The notes under the pieces: generated by a model
The model's database searches: none
Seen by the model: the letters and a program-made list of their open reading frames with translations, nothing else
Told to the model about the DNA's origin: nothing
DNA from: CALELF01 sp045617925
Lineage (GTDB): Bacteria > Synergistota > Synergistia > Synergistales > Synergistaceae
NCBI GenBank assembly: GCA_045617925.1
Contig: JAZLJR010000043.1
Coordinates: 1 to 5,825 of the forward strand
Length of the DNA: 5,825 nucleotides
Reading direction: 5' to 3'
Program-made: the position numbers and the translations under genes
Shown: one piece after another, positions 1 through 5,825 of the stretch
How positions within the stretch are numbered: the stretch's first letter is position 1
How the letters are laid out: each line of letters begins with the position of its first letter

Positions 1-260
1 AGGGGATAGCGTATCTGTCCACTTGAAGGGGCGGTAAGGAGCTTTTCTCGCCAATACAAGATACCTTCACATGGCGTGGTAGCATAATAAATGGCAGGAA
101 CAGTCCAATAAACATCTGGTCTTTCCTGATAATAATGCAGCATACGAAATCTGAAAGTAATGAGCCAAATAATTGATACTACAATAATCAGAACAGAAAA
201 TGCAAAAAACTGAGGTGCGCTTAAAGATGGTTTTTTTCTGTGCCTATGAATAATAGCCAT
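1..260 (-). CDS. HlyD-like membrane-anchored barrel-sandwich protein, N-terminal part only
   Basis: Partial gene read on the minus strand from ATG at 260-258; 86 codons are present and the rest lies beyond position 1. The N-terminus is basic (HRHRKK, residues 5-10), followed by one hydrophobic segment at about residues 18-36, so a single membrane anchor with the remainder outside the cytoplasm is predicted. Residues 65-86 (CEGILYWREKLL, then TAPSSGQIRYP) resemble the first strands of the lipoyl/barrel-sandwich fold of HlyD-type adaptor proteins, where an 'AP-x-SG-x-I/V' turn is typical. Members of this family act as adaptors for export systems, or have unknown roles in Bacillota that are sometimes linked to the cell envelope. 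The start is supported by AGGGGAG 10 bases upstream and by its position one base after the HAD stop codon. The family call rests on a short stretch; the gene and membrane segment are surer than the function. Confidence 0.6.
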   Translation of the reverse strand, partial: MAIIHRHRKKPSLSAPQFFAFSVLIIVVSIIWLITFRFRMLHYYQERPDVYWTVPAIYYATTPCEGILYWREKLLTAPSSGQIRYP

Positions 261-261
261 A

Positions 262-897
262 TTACTTTATCTCCCCTAGTATATCTTTTATACCACGAAT
301 GCATGGCACCACATATTTTGCACCAGCATTAAAAAGCATTTGTCTGTCAAAATGTCCTTGAGTAACACCCACAGAAGCTACACCAGCAGCAAGCGCTGTC
401 TTCATATCAATGTCTGTATCACCTACATACAGCGCTTCACTTGTGCTGACCTGTAGCTTTTCAAGTGCAGTAAGAAGTGATTCCGGATGTGGCTTTGGGT
501 TTGTCATTTCTTCTGCACCAATGGCAACAGCAAAATATTGTGATATATCAAGTTTTTTAAGACAGGATTTTATAAAATGTCTGTTTGTAACAACACCGAG
601 AGAAAAACCTGAAGAGGCAAAATATTCAAGAGTCTCTCTTGTATCATCATAGAGTTCAAAAAAATCTGCTTGGCGAGGTCTGTATGTGGCAGAGAAATAT
701 TCAAGCCATTCTTCGTTGTAATATCCCCAAAGCTGTTCCCAGCAACCTGCCAACGGAAGTCCAATCATTGCGTAAATTTCACGATCAGTAGGAAGTGGCA
801 AGTTAAAATGCTCGGCAAGTATTTCCACCCCTTTTTTTACTGCAAAAAATGTATTAGCAATAGTAAGATCAAAGTCAAAGAGAATAGCTTTTACCAA
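262..897 (-). CDS. HAD-superfamily hydrolase, phosphoglycolate phosphatase-like (Gph/PpaX type)
   Basis: Cytoplasmic phosphatase of the haloacid dehalogenase superfamily, about 211 residues from TTG at 897-895, the usual length for the Gph/PpaX group. All four HAD motifs are visible: motif I DFDLT (nucleophile Asp8 and acid/base Asp10), motif II Thr104 in GVVTNR, motif III Lys135 in NPKPHPE, and motif IV GDTDID with Asp160 and Asp164 for Mg2+. Residues of about 15-85 between motifs I and II form a helical C1 cap, as in subfamily IA. Likely substrates are small phosphate esters such as 2-phosphoglycolate, or pyrophosphate; the sequence does not decide which. An in-frame GTG at 906-904 would add three residues but lies one base from the AGAGGA site, whereas TTG sits 10 bases from it and gives the typical MVKAILFDFD start. 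The gene is followed one base later by the HlyD-like gene, suggesting a two-gene operon. Confidence 0.9.
   Translation of the reverse strand: MVKAILFDFDLTIANTFFAVKKGVEILAEHFNLPLPTDREIYAMIGLPLAGCWEQLWGYYNEEWLEYFSATYRPRQADFFELYDDTRETLEYFASSGFSLGVVTNRHFIKSCLKKLDISQYFAVAIGAEEMTNPKPHPESLLTALEKLQVSTSEALYVGDTDIDMKTALAAGVASVGVTQGHFDRQMLFNAGAKYVVPCIRGIKDILGEIK
271..277 (-). promoter_or_regulatory. Ribosome binding site of the HlyD-like gene, inside the HAD gene end
   Basis: AGGGGAG on the minus strand lies within the last codons of the HAD gene and 10 bases before the ATG at 260-258. With only one base between the HAD stop (264-262) and this ATG, ribosomes finishing the first gene can readily start the second, so translational coupling is likely. 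Confidence 0.7.
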
Positions 898-907
898 AAT
901 GATCACG

Positions 908-913
908 TCCTCT
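908..913 (-). promoter_or_regulatory. Ribosome binding site that decides the HAD start codon
   Basis: AGAGGA on the minus strand is one base from the GTG at 906-904 but 10 bases from the TTG at 897-895. Normal spacing therefore favours TTG as the start; no in-frame ATG is present near here. Confidence 0.6.
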
Positions 914-928
914 GTAATTTATGAATGA

Positions 929-936
929 ATTATAGC
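929..936 (-). promoter_or_regulatory. Extended -10 promoter for the HAD/HlyD-like unit
   Basis: On the minus strand the sequence ATGCTATAAT contains a perfect TATAAT (934-929) preceded by TG plus one base, an extended -10 element. No good -35 hexamer is visible at 16-18 bases upstream, which extended -10 promoters tolerate. Transcription would start near 922, leaving a leader of only about 25 bases before the TTG start. Confidence 0.6.
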
Positions 937-956
937 ATATTCCACTGTGGGGTGGC

Positions 957-985
957 TTGAAAAAATTTGCATCTTGCATTAAAAT
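957..985 (+). promoter_or_regulatory. Sigma-70/sigma-A type promoter for metA
   Basis: TTGAAA (957-962) and TAAAAT (980-985) are separated by exactly 17 bases, a good match to the housekeeping consensus. Transcription should start near 992, giving a leader of about 25 bases, too short for an S-box, T-box or SAM riboswitch. The spacer contains a tandem TTGCAT repeat (967-972 and 974-979). It is divergent from the HAD promoter, whose -10 lies about 23 bases to the left. Confidence 0.6.
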
Positions 986-1016
986 ATGCCCTAGTATTTT
1001 TTGAGGGAGAGAAACT

Positions 1017-1958
1017 ATGCCAATAAAGGTACCAAACTTGCTTCCTGCAAGGGAAACTCTAGAAAATGAAAATATATTTGTAATGACAGAAAACCGCGCA
1101 ATGCACCAAGACATCAGACCATTAAAACTTCTTATATTAAATTTGATGCCCACAAAAATTGTTACGGAAACTCAACTTTTGCGCAAACTTTCAAACACAC
1201 CCTTGCAAATAGAAGTAGAATTTTTGAAGACTATTAGCCACACAGCAAGCCACATAGACCCATATCACATGGAGTCATTCTATGTTGGACTTGATGAAAT
1301 AAAAAATAAATTTTACGATGGCTTTATCATAACAGGTGCACCGCTAGAACTCGTTGATTTTTCTGAAATAGACTATTGGGATGAACTCTGTGAAATCATG
1401 GATTGGTCAACGCAAAATGCACACTGCACATTACATTTATGCTGGGGTGCTTTTGCTGGGCTACATTACCATTTTGGAATAAAAAAACACATCCTGAAAG
1501 AAAAAATCAGCGGAATATATCCACATGTTGCCTTAAAGCCAAACAGCCCGATTTTTCGTGGTTTTGATGATGTGTTCTTCGTCCCACAGTCCCGCTATTT
1601 GACTTTACAAACAGACGACCTAGACAAGGTGCAAAACCTTGAAATCTTGGCAGTTTCAGACAAAACTGGCCCTTGCATAGTAAAGACAGAGGACAGTCGT
1701 CAATTCTTTGTAACAGGGCACTTTGAATATGACTCAACCACATTGAAAGACGAATACGAAAGAGACTTGGCAAAGGGATTAAACCCCAAAATTCCAGAGA
1801 ATTATTTTCCTAATGATAATCCACACCTTACACCAAAAAACACATGGCGCAGTGCAGCACAACTTTTTTATACAAACTGGCTGAATTACTATGTGTATCA
1901 AACAACACCTTATGAGCTAACCAAGGAAAGCATAAAATCTTCTCAAAAATTTGAGTAA
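1017..1958 (+). CDS. metA: Homoserine O-acetyltransferase (MetA family)
   Basis: First committed step of methionine synthesis: transfers an acyl group from acyl-CoA to the hydroxyl of L-homoserine in the cytoplasm. The 313-residue protein is full length for the family (about 300-310) and keeps the catalytic set: nucleophile Cys142 in HLCWGAF, and His235 and Glu237 in VTGHFEYD. The N-terminal PNLLPARETLENENIFVM and LLILNLMPTK blocks are MetA signatures. Residue 111, in TGAPLELVDF, is Glu. In characterised family members Glu at this position goes with acetyl-CoA use and Gly with succinyl-CoA use, so acetyltransferase is predicted although many databases label the whole family succinyltransferase. 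One difference from familiar members is Phe146 after CWGA, where Gln is common. ATG at 1017 is preceded by GAGGGA with 8 bases of spacing. The malic enzyme gene follows after 18 bases, suggesting co-transcription. Confidence 0.95.
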   Translation: MPIKVPNLLPARETLENENIFVMTENRAMHQDIRPLKLLILNLMPTKIVTETQLLRKLSNTPLQIEVEFLKTISHTASHIDPYHMESFYVGLDEIKNKFYDGFIITGAPLELVDFSEIDYWDELCEIMDWSTQNAHCTLHLCWGAFAGLHYHFGIKKHILKEKISGIYPHVALKPNSPIFRGFDDVFFVPQSRYLTLQTDDLDKVQNLEILAVSDKTGPCIVKTEDSRQFFVTGHFEYDSTTLKDEYERDLAKGLNPKIPENYFPNDNPHLTPKNTWRSAAQLFYTNWLNYYVYQTTPYELTKESIKSSQKFE

Positions 1959-1976
1959 ATATTTAGGTAAACATCA

Positions 1977-3149
1977 ATGGACATTAAGCAAGAATCGTTA
2001 AAAAAACACTTCGAATGGGGCGGTAAGATAGAAACAGCCGTCCGAAGCCACATAAAAGATAGCCACGATTTATCCCTCGCTTACACTCCTGGTGTTGCAG
2101 AACCCTGCCTTGCAATAGCACAAAAACCAGAGCTGTCATACGAGCTCACAAACCGCCACAACACAGTGGCTGTCATCACAGACGGGACGGCTATCCTTGG
2201 ACTTGGCGACATTGGTCCAGAAGCCGGCATGCCAGTCATGGAGGGCAAGTGTGTTTTGTTCAAGGAGTTTGGCGGAGTTGACGCAATTCCACTTTGCTTA
2301 AAGACGAAAGACACAGACGAACTTGTTCGCACAATCTATCTTTTGTCAGGAAGCTTTGGGGGCATAAATTTGGAAGATATTGCAGCCCCCCGTTGCTTTG
2401 AAATTGAAAGCAGGTTAAAGGAGCTTTGCGATATTCCAATTTTTCACGACGACCAACATGGAACGGCAATTGTAACAGCTGCCGCTCTCCTCAATGCACT
2501 CCGTGTCGTAAAAAAGAAACTTGAAGACGTAAAAATTGTTGTAAATGGTGCAGGTAGTGCTGGAATAGCTATTACGCATCACCTATTGAGCCTTGGCGCA
2601 AGGGATATAGTTTTAGTAGATAGAAGTGGCGTAATAGTTGAAGGCAGGGACAATATGAATGAAGCAAAGAAGCAAATTGCTCTTGTCACGAACCCAAGAA
2701 AAATAAGTGGTAGCCTTGCAAACGCAATGAAGGGTTCCGATGTGTTCATCGGAGTTAGCGCCCCTGGTGTTGTCACAAAAGAAATGGTTTCCAGTATGGC
2801 AAGTGGCGCATGTGTATTCCCAATGGCCAACCCTGTGCCAGAAATATTTCCCTCTGATGCTTTGGAAGCCGGTGCAGCTGTCGTAGGCAGTGGCAGAAGT
2901 GATTTTGATAATCAAATCAATAATGTGCTTGTTTTTCCTGGAATTTTCCGTGGAGCGCTAGACTGCAGGGCTAGTGACATTACACAGGAAATGAAAATTG
3001 CTGCCACCATAGCAATTGCAGGCCTTGTAACAGACAAGGAGCTCGCACCAAATTACATTATTCCAAAGGCATTTGACAAGCGAGTTGGCCCAGCTGTGGC
3101 AAAGGCAGTTGCTGAGGCAGCCAGAGCCTGTGGCGTTGCACGAATTTAG
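1977..3149 (+). CDS. NAD(P)-dependent malic enzyme, short form
   Basis: Oxidative decarboxylation of L-malate to pyruvate and CO2 with reduction of NAD(P)+, in the cytoplasm. The 390-residue protein is the short bacterial form, without the C-terminal phosphotransacetylase-like domain of MaeB. The N-terminal malic domain shows SLAYTPGVAEP with catalytic Tyr36, GKCVLFK with catalytic Lys91, and the divalent-metal ligands Glu133 and Asp134 (INLEDI) and Asp159 (HDDQHGTA). The Rossmann domain begins with NGAGSAG (glycines 191, 193, 196), and Asp215 at the end of the second strand (VLVDRSG) suggests NAD+ preference; this is inference. Later landmarks include MANPVPEI and the NNVLVFPGIFRGALD block. 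ATG at 1977 has a weak AGGT site 8 bases upstream. No terminator or promoter is visible in the 18-base gap after metA, so it probably shares that transcript. Role: supply of pyruvate and reductant, or malate use in fermentation. Confidence 0.95.
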   Translation: MDIKQESLKKHFEWGGKIETAVRSHIKDSHDLSLAYTPGVAEPCLAIAQKPELSYELTNRHNTVAVITDGTAILGLGDIGPEAGMPVMEGKCVLFKEFGGVDAIPLCLKTKDTDELVRTIYLLSGSFGGINLEDIAAPRCFEIESRLKELCDIPIFHDDQHGTAIVTAAALLNALRVVKKKLEDVKIVVNGAGSAGIAITHHLLSLGARDIVLVDRSGVIVEGRDNMNEAKKQIALVTNPRKISGSLANAMKGSDVFIGVSAPGVVTKEMVSSMASGACVFPMANPVPEIFPSDALEAGAAVVGSGRSDFDNQINNVLVFPGIFRGALDCRASDITQEMKIAATIAIAGLVTDKELAPNYIIPKAFDKRVGPAVAKAVAEAARACGVARI

Positions 3150-3177
3150 CAAATAATTTACAAGAAAAATATATAAA

Positions 3178-3183
3178 AAGGAG
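3178..3183 (+). promoter_or_regulatory. Ribosome binding site that decides the flavodoxin start
   Basis: AAGGAG lies 8 bases before ATG at 3192-3194. The upstream in-frame GTG at 3183 overlaps this site and so cannot be its start codon. Confidence 0.85.
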
Positions 3184-3191
3184 TGTTACTC

Positions 3192-3839
3192 ATGAAAAAA
3201 TTAACATTGATAGTTTTGTCATTATTTTTGGTATCTTCTATCTTTTTTGCTAGTATGGCTCTTGCTAAAAGGGGCACGAAAGCCAAAAACAGATTATTAT
3301 CTGGCAAAAGACAACAAAAAATATCAAAAACTATACAAAAAAAACAACCGCCCAAGGAGCTTGTAACCTATTTTTCTGCAACAGGTCACACAGCTGATGT
3401 GGCCAAGGCTTTAGCGAAAATCCTAAATGCACCTATTGTTGAAATTGTCCCTGCTCAACCTTACTCTGGAGCAGATTTAGACTGGAGAGCAAAACATAGC
3501 AGAGCCAGCAAGGAACATGCAGACCCAGCGGCACGCCCTGCCATACGCGAGGCAAACTTGGCGCTAGAGCAATTTGACACCATTTACCTTGGTTTTCCAA
3601 TATGGTGGGGAGATGTACCACGCATTATCTTGACCTACATAGAGACGCACGACCTAGCTAACAAAAAAATAATTCTCTTTGCCACAAGTGGTGGAAGTGG
3701 TTTTGGTGATATTGCTTTAAACCTTCAGGTGCGTTTGCCAAAATCAAAAGTCATTGAAGGCAAGGTTTTTCCGGGCTTCATCGCAGAAAACGACATAGAA
3801 AATCAAATTAATGATTGGCTAAAAACATTGAAAAAATAA
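3192..3839 (+). CDS. Exported flavodoxin-like protein (flavodoxin_4 type)
   Basis: 215 residues from ATG at 3192. Residues 1-25 form a classic Sec signal peptide: MKK, a hydrophobic core (LTLIVLSLFLV onward) and an ALA cleavage site before Lys26. There is no lipobox Cys and no twin arginine. Residues of about 26-54 are a lysine/arginine-rich linker (KRGTKAKNRLL, KRQQKISKTIQKKQPPK). The flavodoxin fold follows: strand 1 and the FMN phosphate loop in VTYFSATGHTADVAKAL, IVPAQPYSGADLDW, then GFPIWWGDVPRIILTYIE with tryptophans near the flavin site, and LFATSGGSGFGD. These match the flavodoxin_4 group often annotated as flavodoxin or NAD(P)H-dependent oxidoreductase. Proposed role is one- or two-electron transfer outside the cytoplasmic membrane; the partner is unknown. 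It follows the malic enzyme gene by 42 bases without an evident terminator and is itself followed by a strong terminator, so it is probably the last gene of the metA operon. Confidence 0.85.
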   Translation: MKKLTLIVLSLFLVSSIFFASMALAKRGTKAKNRLLSGKRQQKISKTIQKKQPPKELVTYFSATGHTADVAKALAKILNAPIVEIVPAQPYSGADLDWRAKHSRASKEHADPAARPAIREANLALEQFDTIYLGFPIWWGDVPRIILTYIETHDLANKKIILFATSGGSGFGDIALNLQVRLPKSKVIEGKVFPGFIAENDIENQINDWLKTLKK

Positions 3840-3850
3840 CAATATAACAG

Positions 3851-3896
3851 GGTGGCGAAATTATGTTTTCACTTGAACATAATTTCGCCACCTTTT
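3851..3896 (+). terminator. Rho-independent terminator after the flavodoxin gene
   Basis: Perfect 17-bp inverted repeat: GGTGGCGAAATTATGTT (3851-3867) pairs with AACATAATTTCGCCACC (3876-3892) across an 8-base loop, followed directly by TTTT (3893-3896). It starts 11 bases after the flavodoxin stop. The left flank, read on the minus strand, has no T run, so it is expected to work mainly in the plus direction. Confidence 0.9.
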
Positions 3897-3929
3897 AATA
3901 TAAAAAATGTATTTTTTTCTAGGAAAAAA

Positions 3930-3938
3930 TGTTATAAT
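3930..3938 (+). promoter_or_regulatory. Extended -10 promoter for glmS
   Basis: TGTTATAAT contains a perfect TATAAT (3933-3938) with a TG one base upstream. The region at the -35 position is only T-rich (around 3908-3917) without a clear TTGACA. Transcription should start near 3945, leaving a leader of about 88 bases. Confidence 0.6.
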
Positions 3939-3944
3939 CACTTG

Positions 3945-4032
3945 ATTTTGCGCTGCAAGACATATATGCAATGTAATTTTTTCAAAATTTAGACTTTGTA
4001 ACATACAAATTAAAATCACAGGAGTGAAAAAT
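3945..4032 (+). other. glmS leader region; small hairpin, no ribozyme seen
   Basis: The predicted untranslated leader is AT-rich. It contains one small inverted repeat, TTTGTA-ACA-TACAAA (3995-4009), and then the glmS ribosome binding site AGGAG (4020-4024), 8 bases before the ATG. I could not see the conserved core of the glmS ribozyme, and the segment is shorter than that element normally needs. Whether the hairpin has a regulatory role is unknown; its A/T-rich stem is weak. Confidence 0.4.
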
Positions 4033-5825
4033 ATGTGTGGAATTATGGGTTATCTTGGCACAAAACCTGTTGCAAAGATAATTATAGAAGGACTAAAAAA
4101 ACACGAATATAGAGGCTATGATTCAGCTGGTCTCACAGTGCTTGACAAAGGCACATTCAAAAAAGCTCGTGCCGTAGGCAGGGTGTCAAACCTTGAAGAG
4201 CTAGTGTCAAAGGGAGATTTCTCTGGCACGGTTGGCATCGGCCACACCCGCTGGGCCACGCATGGTGGCGTAACAGTTGAAAACGCACACCCGCATGAAT
4301 CCTCCAACGGCAATGTAATCCTTGTGCATAATGGAATAATAGAAAATTCTCGTGCAATAAAAGAAGAATTGCAAAATCTTGGTGTTGAATTCTTTACAGA
4401 TACGGACACAGAATCTGCAGCACAGTATCTTGGTTACGTCTACGACGGAGATCCAAAGACTGCAATAGAAAAGCTTGTTGCACGCATACGTGGTGCTTTT
4501 GCTTTGGTCATCATGTTCCGTGATAAGCCAGATGAAATTTGGGTCGCAAGAAAGGGTTCTCCTCTTGTCCTTGCTCATGGAGCAAACGAAACCGTCTGTG
4601 CGTCAGACCCTGTCGCACTCTTGTCCTACAGCAAGGCAATGTATTTTATGGAAGACGATGAATTTGCCTGCCTCACAAGAGACGGCATAACTTTTTACAC
4701 ATTTGAAGGGCGCGAAATTCATCATAAACCAACCTTTTTAGACTGGGATTCATCTGTGGCAGACCGTGGTGCTTTCCCACACTTTATGTTAAAGGAAATC
4801 CATGAACAACCAGAGGTCGTCATAAAAACAATTGGACAGCGCATCAAGGATAGTCACATAGATTTGTCAGATGAAATTCCTTGGACAGCGGAAGAGGTAA
4901 AGAAATTCAAAAAAGTCCATTTTGTTGCCTGTGGGACTTCGTATTACGCAACGCTTTCTTCAAGCCTGCTTTGGGAGTCTATTGGTAAATTTGAAGTCCG
5001 ACCAGAAGTGGCATCTGAATATCGCTATCGTGATATCCCCATAGACAAAGAAACGCTTGCAATTTTTGTTTCCCAGTCTGGCGAAACTGCAGACACATTG
5101 CACGCAGCAAGAAAGGCAAAGGAAGCAGGCGCAACATGTCTGCTCATCACAAACGTAAAGGGAAGCACAATAGACCGCGAACTCGGACTTTCCCTCATCA
5201 CACAGGCAGGACCGGAAATCGCCGTTGCTGCAACAAAAACCTTTACGGCACAGCTTATGATTTTGAATTTGCTAGGGCTATATCTGGCAAAGCTCAAGGG
5301 TACACTTTCTGAAACACAGGAAAAACTTTTTGCAGATGAGCTTTCACAAATTCCTGCAAAGATTTCTGTTGTTTTATCAACAGAAAAGCAAGTGGAAAAA
5401 ATCGCCACAACCTATGCAGATAAAAAAGGATTTCTTTTTATAGGCAGAGGTTTTGCCTACCCCTCCACCTTGGAAGGTGCCTTGAAGTTAAAGGAAATTT
5501 CTTATATGCATGCAGAGTCCTACCCAGCAGGAGAAATGAAGCACGGACCAATTGCCTTGCTTGATGACAATTTGCCCGTGGTTGCGATGGTGCCAAAGGA
5601 CAACATGTGGGAAAAAACTGTTTCAAACATAGAAGAATCCCTCGCACGCAGAAGCCCTGTCATAGCAATAGCAACAGAGGGCGACGCGTCCATTTCAAAC
5701 TATACAAAAAATGTTATTTATCTTCCAAGCACCTTGCCCGAGCTTTACACTTTAATTGCGGTTATTCCGCTTCAGCTTTTTGCTTACTATGTGGCACGCT
5801 TCAAGGGCTGTGACATAGATAAACC
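4033..5825 (+). CDS. glmS: Glutamine-fructose-6-phosphate aminotransferase (isomerizing), 3' end missing
   Basis: Makes glucosamine-6-phosphate from fructose-6-phosphate and glutamine, the entry step to UDP-GlcNAc for peptidoglycan and other amino sugars; cytoplasmic and normally dimeric. The window holds 597 codons and is open to its end. The N-terminal glutaminase domain (about 1-240) starts MCGIMGYLG with nucleophile Cys2 exposed after Met removal, then HEYRGYDSAG, GHTRWATHGG and HNGIIEN. Two SIS sugar-isomerase domains follow: the first with CGTSYYA (Cys300-Ser303) and SQSGET (347-352), the second with LEGALKLKEISYMHAE (Lys485, Glu488) and GEMKHGP (His504), all at positions matching the E. 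coli enzyme. It ends in CDIDKP, so roughly 12 residues are beyond the edge, including the C-terminal lysine that binds the sugar as a Schiff base. It has its own promoter and an AGGAG site, separated from the upstream unit by a terminator. Confidence 0.97.
   Translation, partial: MCGIMGYLGTKPVAKIIIEGLKKHEYRGYDSAGLTVLDKGTFKKARAVGRVSNLEELVSKGDFSGTVGIGHTRWATHGGVTVENAHPHESSNGNVILVHNGIIENSRAIKEELQNLGVEFFTDTDTESAAQYLGYVYDGDPKTAIEKLVARIRGAFALVIMFRDKPDEIWVARKGSPLVLAHGANETVCASDPVALLSYSKAMYFMEDDEFACLTRDGITFYTFEGREIHHKPTFLDWDSSVADRGAFPHFMLKEIHEQPEVVIKTIGQRIKDSHIDLSDEIPWTAEEVKKFKKVHFVACGTSYYATLSSSLLWESIGKFEVRPEVASEYRYRDIPIDKETLAIFVSQSGETADTLHAARKAKEAGATCLLITNVKGSTIDRELGLSLITQAGPEIAVAATKTFTAQLMILNLLGLYLAKLKGTLSETQEKLFADELSQIPAKISVVLSTEKQVEKIATTYADKKGFLFIGRGFAYPSTLEGALKLKEISYMHAESYPAGEMKHGPIALLDDNLPVVAMVPKDNMWEKTVSNIEESLARRSPVIAIATEGDASISNYTKNVIYLPSTLPELYTLIAVIPLQLFAYYVARFKGCDIDK

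Noticed and set aside
875..1153. Minus-strand open frame of 92 codons across the metA start
   Set aside because: It runs antisense through conserved metA coding sequence and both promoters, and its translation shows no recognisable domain.
2579..2915. Overlapping minus-strand open frames inside the malic enzyme gene
   Set aside because: They mirror the Rossmann-domain coding region, with no separate ribosome binding site or recognisable domain.
3183..3191. Longer flavodoxin start at GTG 3183, adding three residues
   Set aside because: The GTG overlaps the AAGGAG ribosome binding site; ATG at 3192 has ideal 8-base spacing and gives a proper signal peptide start (MKK).
3150..3191. Separate promoter for the flavodoxin gene
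   Set aside because: TTTACA (3157-3162) and TATATA (3170-3175) are only 7 bases apart, and no other pair has acceptable spacing.
3192..3266. Flavodoxin as a lipoprotein or Tat substrate
   Set aside because: No cysteine at the cleavage site and no twin-arginine motif; the ALA/K boundary fits ordinary Sec cleavage.
3851..3896. The long perfect inverted repeat as a mobile-element end or protein-binding palindrome
   Set aside because: A single hairpin with an 8-base loop followed at once by TTTT just after a stop codon is best explained as a terminator; no partner repeat or target duplication was seen.
3945..4032. glmS ribozyme or other known riboswitch
   Set aside because: The leader is too short and I could not find the conserved core; only one weak 6-bp hairpin is present.
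5025..5408. Minus-strand open frame of 127 codons inside glmS
   Set aside because: Fully antisense to conserved glmS sequence including the SQSGET motif; the serine-rich product resembles a codon shadow rather than a protein family.

Overview
The window is AT-rich bacterial chromosome with dense, ordinary housekeeping genes and strong purine-rich ribosome binding sites (AGGAG, AGGGGAG). The mix of an acetyl-type MetA, a short malic enzyme and a membrane-anchored barrel-sandwich (HlyD-like) protein of a type common in clostridia and relatives suggests a low-GC anaerobe or fermenter. Bacillota, possibly a Negativicute, is my best guess, but nothing here fixes the taxon (no rRNA, no lineage-specific marker).

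Layout. The left arm is on the minus strand: a HAD-superfamily phosphatase (262-897) is followed, after one base, by the start of a HlyD-like membrane protein (260 down to 1, cut by the window edge). The two look co-transcribed and translationally linked. A 100-odd bp divergent intergenic region (about 898-1016) carries an extended -10 promoter for the minus-strand pair and a good TTGAAA-17-TAAAAT promoter for the plus-strand genes.

The plus-strand arm begins with metA (1017-1958), whose residue Glu111 predicts acetyl-CoA rather than succinyl-CoA use. After 18 bases comes a short NAD(P)-dependent malic enzyme (1977-3149), and after a further 42 bases a flavodoxin-like protein with a Sec signal peptide (3192-3839). 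A perfect 17-bp hairpin plus T run (3851-3896) ends this unit, so the three genes probably form one operon. A separate extended -10 promoter (about 3930-3938) then drives glmS (4033 to the window end), which lacks only roughly its last dozen residues.

The genes work in separate areas: methionine precursor synthesis (MetA), malate-to-pruvate carbon and reductant flow (malic enzyme), probable extracytoplasmic electron transfer (flavodoxin), entry into amino-sugar and cell-wall synthesis (GlmS), and phosphate-ester hydrolysis (HAD). I found no mobile element, CRISPR array, tRNA, rRNA or clearly new system. The points most worth a second look are the Sec-exported flavodoxin inside a metA-malic enzyme unit, the acyl-donor call for MetA, and the absence of a glmS ribozyme in the short glmS leader.
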